Shown in pieces: positions 37,561 to 51,900 of a stretch of 64,000 nucleotides of DNA. Each line of letters starts with the position of its first letter. Positions within the stretch are counted from its first letter, which is position 1. The notes beneath the pieces are model-generated. The model was not told the origin of the DNA and searched no databases. It worked only from the letters and a program-made list of their open reading frames with translations. Both the position numbers and the translations under genes were made by a program. Source of the DNA: Patiria miniata (taxonomy: Eukaryota; Echinodermata; Asteroidea; Valvatida; Asterinidae); contig NW_024037076.1 of assembly GCF_015706575.1 (NCBI RefSeq), positions 19,472,898-19,536,897 of the forward strand. The letters are read 5' to 3'.

Positions 37561-37844
37561 TGGTGCGATTCTCTTTTGTTTTAATAATTAGGCCTGTAGT
37601 GATTGCGCTCCAAGATCGAATTGTGCACGCAAGTCATTATATGGATACTCGAACAAATATTCTAGAGATGTAGGACCTACACCTACACCTATTTTTTTGG
37701 AAAGAGTTCATTCGATCACATAGCAAGGAATCATCATTGGCAGTCCTACTGACAAAAAAAACGGTGGGATTGTTCGACCGTTTAGTCTTAGTTCAAGACG
37801 TGCTTTTTCGGACTTTCTGTCCCGTAACTTCACTATAGTGCGCC

Positions 37845-38389
37845 ATTCGCTCGTACCCCCCGACCTGCAAACAGGACGCTGGGATACTCTGATGAATTCG
37901 CGCTCTGATTGGTTGGATATTGCGTGACCAGTGACCTGCGCGTCATCAAGGTCATGATTCTGCATGGTTTGAAACGGCAGTTAAGACTGATTCATTACTC
38001 TTTTATTCCAGTTTAGAGATGTTTTTTTCTCGTTGAAAAAGCGTACTAATGTAGGAAATTATGTAAAACTTATCTGTGTTGTAAATTTACAATTCCCGTC
38101 AGTTGCTCAGGCTCCGTTTCGAGTCACGAACGGTCGGATTGCATTATGCGACGCTCAAAATGTTGTTCCTCATGGTCCGCAATGAAACAGAAATCACATC
38201 CGGTATGGAATGTGCGTAATTCTATGGAAAGTTTCGGATAGCATTTGAGCACATTGTGTAAATGCGGTCTTGAACAGCTGCAGCCTGATGCTTTATACAT
38301 AGGTCATAGGCCATTTCCTTTACAAGATTTTGTGAAGCTGATCAGAGTATCCCAGCGTCCTGTTTGCAGGGCGGGGGGTACGAGCGAAT
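37845..38389. mobile_element. MITE with 49-bp TIRs
   Basis: 37845-37893 (ATTCGCTCGTACCCCCCGAC... ACTCTGAT) is the near-perfect reverse complement of 38341-38389. It is about 545 bp and non-coding; outermost ends are uncertain by a few bases. Confidence 0.75.
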
Positions 38390-38399
38390 AGTGCGCCAG

Positions 38400-39274
38400 T
38401 GATCCATGGCCACCGGCAGAGAGCGCTTCTTCGTTCATTCATTTCACTCAAGGGTGCACCCTTGCGTTAAAATTCCAATAGACACTAGTGCTAAATGCCC
38501 ATACTTCAAAATTCTTTTAAAAACACTCAGAACTCTCACAGGTATTTAAGCTGCACAGAAATTATGATCAACACGTCATCTTTCATTTTTTTATCATTTT
38601 TTGGTGGGTTGACCATTGACTTTTCGAGATATTCTCACCCACTGGAGAAGACGACCCCCATTTGCCCCTAAGCGGAAAAGTAGCTATCTTGAAAAACGAT
38701 CCCTCCACAACATGGCAAAATAGCGCCACTTTCGAGCCCAATTGTATCCAAAATGCTCAGAATTTGAAGCCCCAAGTCCGGGCCAGATGTTCATTGCCAT
38801 ATCTCTTCAATGCCCAATTTTATGGCTCTCAGAACTCTCTAATATAGAATATTTTGAGGGTATAACTTTTATTCATGAGCTCGGCGGATGGATTTAGGCC
38901 TATTTACCGGTGTGCACCCTCGAAGGGCGCTATAACCATGGAGCTAACCGCCAACCTCTTTCACAAAAACTAGTGAAGAAATTACAGGCGTCGCAACTTT
39001 GTGGGCAAGTCGTTTGTCACTGAAACAATAATGTGCATGGTGTATCCATGCATGCCAGTGATATGCAGGGAACTCCATCGATGAGGGTGATGAATGCACT
39101 GAGCCTCGCGCTGATCACACGTCACTAAGTCTTTGTTTACACGTGTGCTTTCTTTTGGTTTCGTAGCCCATAGCAAAGCGCACAAGTAAACAAAGTGTGA
39201 CGTCATCAGTAGGCCTACCGGCTTATTGTGTAACACGAGAGTATAGTACATGAACATTGTACTTACCGAAACAG
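38400..39274. other. Intergenic, nothing recognised
   Basis: Mixed-composition DNA. GCCCAATTTTATGGCTCTC near 38812 matches the end of the MITE at 81-290, hinting at a fragment of that family. Confidence 0.4.
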
Positions 39275-39282
39275 TAGTTTTG

Positions 39283-39524
39283 CAAGGGCGGATCCAGGGG
39301 GGGGCAACCCCCCCCCCCCCAAAAAAAAAACGAAACCAATTTTTTGTTTTTGTTTTTATGTGACATCGCAATAAAGGCAGGCAATGAGTACCCCACCATC
39401 TTTTCCTCCAAAAAAACATTGGTTACAGTGGTCAGAAATTGCCTCAGATCGCACCACAGAGCATCTAGAATCAAAAAAAAAAAATTGGCCCCCCCCCCCA
39501 AATTGTGTTCTGGATCCGCCCTTG
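39283..39524. mobile_element. hAT-like MITE with perfect 8-bp TSD TAGTTTTG
   Basis: TAGTTTTG at 39275-39282 and 39525-39532. Termini CAAGGGCGGATCCAGG and, inverted, CAAGGGCGGATCCAGA, then long G and C runs. The interior shares GTGGTCAGAAATTGCCTCAG with the 36883 element, so both belong to one family. Confidence 0.9.
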
Positions 39525-40099
39525 TAGTTTTGTCGTATCGGTCAGTGCTCTGTCTTAAGTTTCGTGAGCTTAGTTGGTTTTGGGGTTTTTTTTGTCTCAG
39601 AAATGTTGCCTGATACGGAGGAGACCGACTCACAAAATCATGGGTAATTCACACAACCTAAGACAAATCTGTTGGTGGCGCGTGACGTGGCGCCTTATCG
39701 AGTAGCGCGATGACTCACGTACGTCGATCGCTATATACTCATTTTCTAAAACATGATGCGTAACCTGAAATGAACTTTGGCAAGTTGAATTGTTTGGAAG
39801 CGTTGATATTCACATAAAAGAAGGCCGAGAAAATAAGTCTTAACAACACAGTAGCAGTTTTAATATCCTTTTGTTTTTCTATTCTGTTTACACATTAAAC
39901 AAAATGTCGCAAGGGTGCAAAGTTTCTACCAACAGTGCATCGTGAGCATAGACTTGATGTAAGATAGGCATATAGGAAGGCAATGGTTTTGTCAATCTGA
40001 GTGAAACCTTTCGTGCATTCATTGCTACTAAAAATAACACAGTCCCTCTGAGACTTTCCAATTTTTGCCATGTCCCTTTTTAACGCGAGATGAACAAAG

Positions 40100-40315
40100 G
40101 GTTGAATCTCCTCTTTAGAATGACACCTTGATCATGTCCTTACATTCACGGTTGACTGAGCAGTGACCAATTTAATGAAAGGGTCTATTTAGAGACTTGT
40201 GCCGAAAGTGGCGCAATTCTCTAAAATAGACCCTTTCATAAAATTGGTCATTACTCAGTCAACCGTGAATGTATATGACATGACCAGGGTGTCATTTTAA
40301 AGAGGATAATCAACC
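40100..40315. mobile_element. Foldback hairpin element
   Basis: The two halves are inverted copies: GGTTGAATCTCCTCTTTAGA at the left pairs with TTTAAAGAGGATAATCAACC at the right. The arms continue (ATTCACGGTTGACTGAG...) almost to a centre near 40,205. About 216 bp; no coding. Confidence 0.75.
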
Positions 40316-43059
40316 CTAATAGAAGATATCTCCCTTTGATTACCATGTGCCCTACTTCTGTTGCAATTAGCAATAATATCTCGGTTTCGTTTTTTTATCC
40401 ACCCTGTATAGACCCCATAATTAAAACGTAACACGATTTACCATTGACTCGCGCAAAATAATCATATTACAGTGCATGTCGAAACCGTCAACCTGAAATT
40501 GTGACGAACAATACAAGCCATCCGTCCGTCCTGTTTCCTAGCCTTTTGACGCATTTACGTAGGCCTACTATTGTTTGAGATTTAAAAAAAAAACCGCACC
40601 ATTGCCTATGGTATCGGTATCATGTGGCCTTGGTAATGCGTTCCTTTTTATTTCCTTTTAAACCTTTCAAAATGATTTTGTCAATGATGACGCAGCGGAA
40701 ATCGCCCATGCAAAGCGATGTGGACTTTTACATTTTTGTGCCGAAGTTCGTTCACAAAATAGTAACCGCGGTATACTGACAATGAGTCATGACTGTATAA
40801 TATATACCGAAAATTCAGGTAGGCTACCTTGAAATACCAGTTGAAGCGCAACGTATACACTGTACAAACGTGCATGCAGAAGTATAAAAGTAATATTACA
40901 AAGTTAATTAAAGGAGTTTTGAATACAGACATAGAAAAAGAAAGCAAATTGAAAACAAAACTTGGCTTCCTGTCCGGTCCGATCCAGACGACGGCGCGGT
41001 ACGGGCCGCCGCATCATGCAATAACAGCGAATTATGTCATAATGCACAATGCACATGTATGTCGTACTGCGAATCACCCACGTACAATACAGTTTGGGAG
41101 TACCATGGATGTAGAATGGAAGTACAGACACAGAAACAAAGCTTTTGCTGTCCGACATACTAGGAGGGCCAACGCTAAATTTACGCTCATCATCATTTTA
41201 ATCTCATATCGAACGAAACCACCGTGATACTGATACATCTACGTGGCTAGCTACGCCTCAGTGAACCGTGTTTTCCCTGCATTTCTAGTTTTACGCCTAC
41301 GTTGATGCTTGGCAAAGTCCCCACATCGGGATCATAATCACGCCATGAGGTTGCATGTAAGATAATATAAAAAAAAATGCAGAATAGTTCTTGTAGACAA
41401 AGTTCAAATGAATCCTGAAATAAAATGCTGGATGTAATATTATAGCCCAGTGCGTCAGAATCTTTTAATATGAGGCGATTTTTCCCACTGATCATTATAC
41501 TGGTACTTTTAGTGGTAGCCTACGCGACAGTCCTTTAACGAATTATAAGTCTCATATTGCATTGCAGGCTGGGAAAATAAATCGATTCAGGACCCACTGT
41601 CTCTTAGATCACTCGTTACAACTGGAAAGGAAAGATAGGCGCAGTATTAGTTTGTCAAGTTTTGTTCCTTCTTAATTGCTGCGTGCAAATTAAACTTACT
41701 AGTTGCCGGATAGTTGTTCAGTGCCGCACCGTGAACCATAGAGCAAGGACATCCTGTGCGCATGACCTCCCAAGGCCCAGAATGATGCGGAGGATTCGTC
41801 ACTTTCACTACCTATGTGCAAGTGATTTCGTTGAAGCGCAAACGTTTGAAAAGGCGTCAACAGCGGCTCATTGTTTTTTTCTCTGAACGAATTTTCAACT
41901 CGTATGTTTTAATTTGTCTCGGGAAAAAAAACACTTTTGCCCAATTTTGCGTATGTAGCCTACCCTTTGGGAAAAAAATCCCCCTGCGTTGACCCTGATT
42001 TTGCAGGTCCGCCTTGTATGAGCTATGGAACTGGACTGGTATATTTCCTGTCTTTTTTATCGTATATGAGAGGCGAAAATTGAATTATTGTTGGGGCCGG
42101 CAAATACTTCGAACTTTGTATTAAGTTATATCATTCCATAATTAAAGTATGCCGATTTGTATGTTCTTTTTTCTCATTCCATTTCCAAAGTTTCGAAGAA
42201 CTTGCAACTGAGAAAAAAAAATCGATTCGAAACGAAATTGAGGTGAAACTCGACAAGAGCATCATCATCAGGAGTTTGGGACAATAATTTTATGCCAACA
42301 AATGAATTTTCTCAGAAATAAGCCTATTAAGCTAAATTTTTGAATATAACAAAACGGTTTGAATATAATAAACAGAAGGTTTGGGATGAAAAAAATAAAT
42401 TAAATTTCCACAAGTACTGAAAGATACAGAAATAGAAAATCTGATTCCAAAACTTTTTTTCAAAAACTTTTTTAATCAATTCTTTACTTGGCCGCGCTGC
42501 CGACGCGTCCCACCCTCGATGATGCGTCGGTCCACACCTTTTTTATTTGGTATTTAATTAAGAAGTGTTCAATTTAAATGCAGTTATTAGTTACAGCATG
42601 TGTTGTAAACGTTTTTGATCATTCACAATGCCCGAACAAGCGGCGGATAATGTACATAGGTATACATGTACAATATTCTCTATTGCTAGTTGTGTGCATC
42701 CGTCCTTGTGATGGCGCAAGGGTCTATTTTTGTCAAAACGCATGGACATTCCACTTACTGTCATCATCCCTCTGCGCAATGTGTTATGAAATACATAATT
42801 GCCAACAAAACCATTTAATTGAAATTTCTTTGAGAATATTTGTAGTGAAAATGTTGTATTTGATCTCTTCTATTTCACAATACTGAAAATAATGTATTTC
42901 AAACATTAAAAATGTATTTATTTAAACACAAGTGCTCATGAGCACTCGGTAAATAAACCAGCGTCAATCGAGAAATTGACCAATGAGGAAATAGCTCGTA
43001 GAGGGGGTCTATCAATTGACGCAGCCTAACCCGCCATGCATGTAAATGAAGTCTACATT
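40316..43059. other. Intergenic, no supportable gene
   Basis: AT-rich with scattered short frames and no domain, repeat array or splice-consistent coding block. Position 40979-41030 is briefly GC-rich. I see no RNA gene. Confidence 0.45.
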
Positions 43060-43620
43060 TTTTGTGTGAGTTGTTCATGGTGCACGAACGTACGATCTGC
43101 GTACGTAGTATAGTATACAGTGCGCGTATTGCCGGGCAATTTACATGTAAAAACATAGCATCACACACTTTATATACGCGACGACGACGGATCAATGAAG
43201 AAAAGAGTCGCCATTTTAGCCAAGCCTACCCCTCGATTTCGCTGCTAAGTATGGGCATAAAGGAACCCTGAATTGGAGCTTTCTCGCACAGAAGGTCAAG
43301 TGTTGTCCTCGTTCCTGTCGACTTCGTCATTTTGAGACGGGGAAATAGTGAAAAAGGAGCGCCGAAGCCGAAAAAATAAAAGGGTGTTTCCGCGATTCCG
43401 GGTCGGGCCCGACGTGTTTGCAGAAGGAACGTGGCCCGAATGGTCACGTGGTAATTGCGGCTTTTTTCTACGACGTCCATGGATCACACGAGCAACTTCT
43501 GCACGCTTTGAGAGAAGTGTTTTTAACTTCGGGCTTCAGAAGTTGGCTGTTTTTCCTAAGAGAGAGGTGTGTTTCTGTAGAATTGCGGAGTATTTTCGTC
43601 GACTTGCGTCATTTTAAGTA
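43060..43620 (+). promoter_or_regulatory. Candidate KANSL1 promoter and 5' non-coding exon
   Basis: CpG is denser here than around it (ACGCGACGACGACGG, GGTCGGGCCCGACGTG). Visible motifs: a GCCATTTT YY1-type site near 43211, an E-box CACGTG at 43445-43450 and another at 43683. A possible donor AAGTAAAG at 43618 could join to the acceptor at 44540. This is placement by context only; the transcription start is not determined. Confidence 0.35.
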
Positions 43621-44112
43621 AAGAATTGTTCGAATTAAATGTCGGATTTTCGCGGGAAAAAAATGTCAGGAAGTTGTTGTGTCACGTGCATGTATGTTGT
43701 GGTTGTGGTGGTTGTCAGGCTGTTTAAAAAATAAGTCATGGTTGTAATTTTATGAATGAACCCCTACCGTGATTTTTGGGGGAAACAAATACAAATAATT
43801 TTCTTGAACAAATAACAGCATTCTTATCAAGTATTTTTGGTCAAGTAACATGACATTGTCACTTTCATTGTCACAACAAGGTAGGTCAGCATGGTCATGG
43901 GATATGGATGTAGATGTCTGGTTGTGATTTTAACTTGTGCTGTAATAATTAACTATGATTTAATGTCATGTATTGAAGCTTGATATTAATGACCTAGTAC
44001 GTCTATCAAATTTTGTAGGCAGCATTAGCTGGTTAATTTTTCTTAGTTGCCTGTGGACACAACTTAAATTGTGTCATTTGTTCCAATGGGCATGAGCAGG
44101 GGGATCGGATCA

Positions 44113-44293
44113 GGTTGGCATAGCGGCACTTTCCTCGCCTTCCACCACTGTGACCCGGGTTCAAGTCCTGCTTTAGCCAACATGTGGATTGGGTTTTCAG
44201 TCCCAGCCTGATTCCGTGGGTTTTCCCTAGAATACTAGAAAACTGTATATTCCACGTCTTCTGTTGGATGTTGTCTAAATAAATAAAAATTAA
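44113..44293 (+). mobile_element. tRNA-derived SINE
   Basis: A-box-like GGTTGGCATAGCGGC and B-box-like GGGTTCAAGTCC, then TGTGGATTGGGTTTTCAGTC and TTTTCCCTAGAATAC. It ends in an AATAAATAAA-type tail. It lies in the presumed first intron of KANSL1. Confidence 0.7.
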
Positions 44294-44540
44294 AAGTGTG
44301 ACAAATTTAAGCTAAAGTCGGCTAGATTCAGAACTTGCACTTGCAGTGATCTTACCCCAGGATGTTCAAACAATTTTGAGTAAAGTGAACTGAGACAAAT
44401 GTTTTGGATAATTTGCTTTTCTTTCTTTTTTCTATTTTTTTGCCCTATGTTTTAAAATTGTATTTCAACTGTAAAAATGCAACCTCTATATTGAACAAAT
44501 TAAGTTGAAATTGCCCTTTTTTACTTTTTCATTTCTTTAG

Positions 44541-44585
44541 TCTCGATGCCTTGGTGGTGTGTCGGCCATCTCCAGGCTGTGCTGC
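44541..44585 (+). other. KANSL1: 5' UTR part of the first coding exon of KANSL1
   Basis: Acceptor atttctttag ends at 44540 after a good pyrimidine tract, so at least one upstream non-coding exon is expected. The frame is open back to the acceptor, but the ATG at 44586 begins the conserved [10 protein letters not shown]. An out-of-frame ATG lies at 44546. Confidence 0.7.
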
Positions 44586-45934
44586 ATGGCTGCAATGGCT
44601 CCAGCCTTGACTGATACTTCTGCCCATCCTTCTAGTTTCAAGCTACCAATCTCGCCCTCTGATCCAGAGAGGACCGGGTTTGAAGCGACACCCAGCGATC
44701 CAACTAGTCCTGGGTTACCCAACGGCCATACCAACTCCACTCGCACCCACATCGACACAGAACAAACCATCCAGGAATCAGGGTTAGACAAAGATTTATT
44801 GTTAGAAGAAGGGATTGAGGACCAGTTAAGAAGCAACAACCACAGGTCTAAAATCCGACTATTTCGAACAAACAATCAGAGAGGTAGAAGCCAGTCTGAC
44901 ACCAGAGTACCGTTTCTTGGGAAATTGGACAGGGGAAAGGTAGGCAGGACACTTACCTTTCCCTCGCCAACCAGGGTTCCTGGCCTGACGAACGGGAGTG
45001 ACGTCCCTGCTCAGCACGTCACAAAGATGAGTCATTCGACTGTTTCAGGAGCATATGATAAGCAGCAGCCTTGTCCAACAAGTGCACACTTGGCTTCAAC
45101 CAACGCCATGCCTCCAGAAACCTCATCACTTTCTTTGGCAAATAACACTGACGTGATTGGTAGCAGTTCCACTGCCACAGCAGATTCGTCTGATGCGGAC
45201 GATGACACTAGAGGTGGGCAAGTAGACTTCCCACCTACTGATGAAATTGATTGTGGCGCCCATCGGGATCTTGATATCTGTTATGAGAAACTGGTCTCTA
45301 AAATAAATAAACAAAACATGGAGGGATGCATTGGAGATGGCAGAAGCAGTGGCAGAAACAGTGACCTGTTTACAGAGCTTCTGGAGACTGGACAAATAAA
45401 CGAAGTTGCAGAAGAACGCTCTAAACTAGCACAGCGTGCAAAGCAGCTTGTCCATAAGCTCAGACATCTTCAGACGCAGCAAATCAGTTCACACACTCAA
45501 CAACAAATCAGTACCTTTGTGACAGAGCAGCACAAGAGGTCTGAGGAAAAAACAGCTGAGTTGGAAGCAGAAGGTTGCTCAGATTGCAAGAGGAACTTGG
45601 CACTATCAAATGTTTCCAATACACATGGTCCGTCAACATCCCAAAAGGGCTTCAATGCAAATGGTAATACACTCGTTGAGGACCCCAAAGATCAGCAGCC
45701 ACGAACTTGTATCCATAAACGGAAGCTGTTGCCTGCTAGACCAGTTGATGTTGACACCTCGGTGAGGGTTGTCGTGAAAACGGCAAGCAAACGTCTCCGT
45801 GCAAAGTTGGAGCATGTTGAAAGCTGGGTGGACTCTGATGAAACGGAAAGCAGCTCAGGAGGAGAAAGCTGTGATGAAGGAGATGACACACTCCCATCCT
45901 ACACACAAACCCGGCAAAAACACAAAGTACCATT
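44586..45934 (+). CDS. KANSL1: KANSL1 coding exon 1 (residues 1-449)
   Basis: Donor gtaagt at 45935, phase 2. It carries [10 protein letters not shown], long low-complexity Ser/Thr/Pro sequence, a predicted helix ([20 protein letters not shown]) equivalent to the human arginine-rich coiled coil, and [13 protein letters not shown] near the end. Confidence 0.94.
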
Positions 45935-48900
45935 GTAAGTTTTATGAGTATAGTGGCATTGTGAGTTCTCTATGTGTCATAGGGCAACGTCAGAAATGAG
46001 TGCGGTAGAAAGAAATGCACCAATGCCTCAAATTTGGTGTACTTCAACTCTTAACTCCCTAGGCAGTTTTGCTAGGATGTAACATCAATCCTGCAAAATC
46101 CTCCAACTGCCTCCATGTAAAAATAGCCTATAGCCTCAATCTCCAAAATCCTCGGTTATTTCTTGAATGAGGTCATTGGAGGGGTGACCACTGCCTCAAT
46201 CCTGCGAAATCCTCTGGTAATCCTCTCGTAGTCACTGTCTGTGTGTTGAGGCAGAGCCAGTGCCATCCTGGAGCAGTGCAGAGGATTTCAAGTACATGAA
46301 AAATATGGGCCTAAATTTATGCATAGCTGAGCATAAACAACACAAGGTCCGGCCTTAGACCTTGACACAGTGCATCATCCGAAATCAGCCACACACTTTT
46401 GCCATATAGCCTCAACCCTGCAAAATCCTCCATTTTGCAAGGAGGATTTTGGAGGATTTGGGAAGCTTGGGGTTAAATTGAAAATGCCTTCTAAACATTC
46501 CATTTGAATTAGTCTTGAAGACCTTTTTGCTTGTCCACTGCTGGGATCCACTATTCCAAAGTATATTTTTTCCCTCACTGTTGCCATACCAAAATAAGGC
46601 CATCAAGAAACTGATAAACCGGGTTAATTTTCATCAGCTTTTAAATTATGAAGCCTGCTAAACACAACAACCAATTATTTTGTAGGTGCTCAGATCAACA
46701 AAATGGAAGTGAGCGTCTTCAGCGTAAGCTGTTCTTCTTGTTTTATGCAAGAGGGTAAGCATCGACAATCTAATAATACACTAATTTTGTTGTCCCATTC
46801 GTTTATTTACAACAGGCATCGAAGAGCTGTGTGGAAGTGGGCCGTTGAGAGAGCTGCCATTGCTAGTCGATGGACGTGGCTGCAAGCACAAGTCTCTGAT
46901 TTGGAGTATCGCATCAGGCAACAGAGTGACATCTACCGACAGACGCGTGCGAGTAAAGGCGTGGCAATTCTGGGGGAACCCTCATCACCGGAGGATCTTC
47001 TGAAAGTACGAGTCATGACATCAACTAAGACCAATAGGAAACTCTCTCCCATCGAAGCCAAGATCGCAAGACTTGGCAGCAACCAGGAAATGTCCCCCTC
47101 AAACTTGTCCACTTTGCTAACCAATGTCGACCAGCAGAGTGCAAGATTAAAGAGATCCCTTCAGAACTGTGTCACTCCTATGGCGGGATACCCAATGCCC
47201 CCATCAGCTACCAGTACACCAACAGGCACCAATGGGAAAACGCCACCAACCAAACCCATGAACGGCATAGTAGGCAGTACCAGCTCACATGGGAGTCCTA
47301 TGTTTGGTAGCACAACATCATCACAGGGGAAAGATCATAAACAATTGCCAACAGGGATTAACTCCTTCCCTTCCTCCCCATCCCTCATGCCTGCACTGTC
47401 TGAAGAGCATTACTGTGCAAGGACACGACCAGTCTGGTACTTCCGCAAGCGCAAACTGATCCGAACGTTGAACATTCACGGCTTCGGTCGCAAGATCCAG
47501 AAGTTGTCGACAGTGAGGTGTGGCTGCCACCCACCCCTTACACCGTGTGTGATGTGTGGCGGCCGGTTCAATCATGTGGAGAAGTGTAAAGAGCCAGACA
47601 CGGCCCCACTTAATGAGAGAGTGGCTCAACTAGACTATTCCTTTCATCCAGTGCTTTCTTTCCCTCAAGGTAACTGGAACTTGGGCAACTGATTTGCAGC
47701 CTTTCTGTTGTGTTACTTTAGTTCACTCTCAGTTTGAATCCTTGCCCTTGTTTTTGCTACACATAGACAATTTGATTTTCTAGTAGAAGTGCCTCTATTA
47801 AAGGGACAATGGCCTTACCCCTCAGAAGTAACATTCCAAAACTACACATGTTGTCTAGTACATGCAATACAGTAGACCACCACTAGAGAGAACACTGCTA
47901 TACCGAACATTTAGCCAAAACACACTTCTTTATCTTTTTAACTTCATGCACAGATATACCAAGCATAAGCGACCAAAAAACACTTCAACAAACAACTGCT
48001 AGACCACAGTCTTTTGTGGATTGTGTTAATTATTATTCATTTACATTCCACCAGCTAGAAAATATGGAGGCTTGCAGATCAGCTCGTTTTCAGACAAACA
48101 TACCATATTGGCATGGCAAAAAAAATCAGCCCGAATTGTTGCAAATACAATAGACAATAAATTTATCACATTCAAGATTTAGCAAAGATGGTTTCATCAT
48201 AAGGGACTCTTTCGATCAATGAGGTTTGACTCCTATCTGTCCATACAAACAGTGGCAATTTCAAACTTGAGTTCATGCTCAGAAGATGGGAAACCTAATT
48301 GTTTCATCTTTGTTGTTGCTCCCACTAGATATTCCTCTGTCAATTCAGTTTGAAGGAATGATGAAGACTAGCGAATGGCAGCGCAAGCCAGCACCGTCAA
48401 AACAGTCGCCCATGAGGAAGTAAGATCATCATCAAACTGACTAAATTTAATTGATTATGATGTATTGTGTACTGCTAATTTAATTAATGGGTGACATCCT
48501 ATTTCGGTGAATCTTACTCATTTTATTGAGGGTTAAAATGGATTGTCTTTCAATCACATTAACCCTCCTATACGTATACATTCTGAGCCAAGTGGTCCTT
48601 TCAGTCAGACTCAAACAAGTGACCGTCTTCAACAGTTAAGAGGAATGACTGGCTAGGACTGTTAAAATAACTTGATACAGCTATGCTTTGACTCCAGGTG
48701 AGTGATAAAACAGCTGTGACCGCAACTTGCCTGCTTTGTCTGTTGACCCACTTTGACTAGTAACAGTGCTTGCTTGACATGTGATCTGACTACTGGTGAC
48801 TAGCCTTTGTTAAAAGTATAGCAGGGGAAGTGGAAGTGAATGTTGACTGTCTGTGACTGTTTAAATAGCAGGAGTGTTAATAAAGCGATTGATTAGATTT

Positions 48901-51900
48901 GGTAGATAAAGTTTTAAGTCACATTTTTGACATTGGAGAAAGAGAAATTTTGTGTTCTGCACTCCTTGCCAACATCAGAGTGGACACCACACACAATAAT
49001 CAAACGGTGGAATCATTTGCACTGGTTTGAAAATAGATTTGTGTCTACTTCCAAGTCTTGAGTATTTAATGCAACTGTTTATGGCTTCATAGGAAGCGTC
49101 GACCAAGTACACCGACAGAAAACAAAGATGGACAGAGGCCAAAGAGGAAGTACGAGAGGAAGAATAAAGATAAAACAAAACTACTCCAAAGCTCCGGGGA
49201 AGACAAGTCACTCAAAATGCTCCGCAAGCTGGCTGCCCAGAGTATGTATCCAACTTCTTCTTTTTTTCTATCTTCTATTTAAGCTTACTCAGGCCAAACA
49301 AAAAAAATGGTGTGTTTACGGTAACCCGACCAACCTGGAATTTTTTCGGCCAAATTGCCGACCTCAAACTTTTTATTGCCATTTTGAAAGTTGATATTGA
49401 TCATTTTTAATGAACAAAATTTCAAGTACTTTTAATTATTTGCCACGAACATAGACCATTTTCCACACTTGAAACTGACCATGATTTGACACAAACATAC
49501 CTGTGTTAAACGTGCGAAAATCACGACGATCTCAAAACTTGAATTCTCAAACTAGGCCTACATGAAGTACGATTATTTTTGCACAAACGCATCGGGGTGA
49601 ACTGTTGCGCCTGGCCGACGGACGGCATGGTTCTCCAAACGTGCGTACTGCGAATCGGCCCGTCAAAAATGCCGATCACATTTTTCAGCCCCCGATACGC
49701 ATAATATAATTATTATTCACGCCATTAAAATGCACAATATAATCGTTACATATGCCATTATTTCATCTTGACATTCAAAACCTTGACAAAAATCCTGTTT
49801 TTCTGATGCATGTGTGATCAAAATGCACACGATGACGGGTTCTGTCGACCGCCAGCTGACAGGCATGCAGTGCATACAGCACGGGGCACTGGTTCCCTTC
49901 GCGTGCTAACGGAATCAATACTTTAACCCTTACCCTACTAGACCCTCCAACGCATGCCAATATGTGCCTCAAGAAAATCTCCTATGTTTTTTGCATGGCC
50001 CTCCAATATCTGCCATGTCATTTCAAGGGTAACTGGACAGGCACTCCAATACATGCCACAGAGAACAATGAGAGTCCTCTGATAACAAAGTGAGTGCCCC
50101 CAGCTGGTCAGTATCAGGCACCCTCCAGGGCCTCCAACTCCTGCCAATTGGAGCCTTCACAGTCAAGATAGTTTATCCTCCAATTAACTGCAGCTGGAGG
50201 GCATTGGCATAACCAACTGACATGCAGTAAACTACCCTCAGAGAGTAAGGGATAATGAAGAACCGGAACCAGTGACTACTGCCTATACAAACGTCGTACC
50301 ACGATGATGTTGTGCCGTCGGCCGAAGTTGGATCGTAAAAATACCAAACAAACATCGATGGAGAAAGAGAATTTCTGCGAATTAATTCACAGAACGTGAT
50401 CTTTATTTTCTGTGTATGTGTTTTCCAATAAAATGACAAGATTGCAAAGCTCGAATTTGTGGCGTAACATCGTAGCGTGTTTCTACAGTAGTGCAAGTTT
50501 TTCGGCCACGTGGGATGGGCCGTACACAGTGCAGTAATGCACACTGATACTGGACCGTGAGCACGGCGGGATGTACGGCCGGCCAGACTGAATGTCGGTG
50601 GCGCCAGCGGCCATGATGTATGTTAAGCAAAAAAAAGTGGAATCACCCACCTCAAAAATATTTTTTATTAGGTGAGGCAAGTTTTAATCACTTTTGATGG
50701 CCAGTCTTGATAATTTTCATGGCGCAAATGAAAATAATCCAGGCACAAAATCAACATGATTCCTTGCTCTATGATGCTCCAGCAATCAGCACCCCAACAA
50801 AATTGGCGAAATAATTTTTCCGACCTATTGACGCTATTTTGAAAGGCATGTAATCGGAAGCAAAATGATTTTTTCTTCACTATAATTTCTTAATTTGAAA
50901 CTTACTTGTAAATGTAATTTTGATTTTTTTTCTTTAATTACAAAAATAGGGGCCTACACGATCTTCTCTCAAAAATTTTTTGGGCCCTTAAAAAGCAGGC
51001 CCCAAACCCCAAGCCATGGCTTCACAGGTTGCTGAATCACAGCAAAACTTCCCCCACAGGTTTGAAAAAATCCCGGAAAGAACCCTGGGACGGTACGAAT
51101 TATTGGAATGAATTGTATCGATTGAGTATCTTGAATGCTTGAATAATGTTTTTATACAAATATTTTGCGAAAGAACACGCATGAGCCTGCAGAACTGAAA
51201 TACAAAATAAAATATTTCCCTACCTACCTACCTGGATATTTTTCAGACCGTTACCGTAAACACCATTTGTTTTGTTTGGCCTCAACATTTCAACTTCTGT
51301 TCTTGTGATGTTGGTTGCATTTCCCATCAGTAGGTTGTTAGTGATACAACTTGGCTGACAATGTGGCAGAGAAAGGCCCTAATATTGAAATGATTTCTTG
51401 AAAAAAAAGTAAAACATCAGAAATGATCCTATGTCTGAGGTGTATTGACTGGGTGGATGTAAGTACAATTTCAAAAACTCTATACTTGGCCATTTTCTAC
51501 CAGATGTGCAATTCATACACCGAAAGTCACTTGTGAGCCCATTTCCCATAACCTTTCCAAGATTCGTCAAAATTCATCAGGTGGTTTGGGAGCATTTTTT
51601 AGAATTTAGGGAGTGCTCAGTCACAAGCTACTTCACATGGAGCTTGATGCCAATTGTATTTCAATGACCAGGAACATGCTATAAATACTGTTGGGTACTG
51701 TAACAGTCATGAGTTTTGGATTCCCAGAAATCGGAATAGGCCAAGAGAATTTGGTACACCTACTTTATGTCAATTGTTACATATACACACTCTTAAGCAA
51801 ACTGTATACAAGTATACAGTTTTCAGTCTGTTCAGTGCAAATCGGTGACTTCTCTTTTGTCTAAAATGCATCCTGCAGGCCACAGAAGATATAAAAAATC

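Noticed and set aside
40829..41227. 132-codon + strand frame
   Set aside because: No domain, no repeat of composition typical of coding exons here, and no splice-consistent neighbours; length is within chance for this much sequence.
44113..44180. Functional tRNA gene
   Set aside because: Same reasoning: SINE head with a conserved downstream body.
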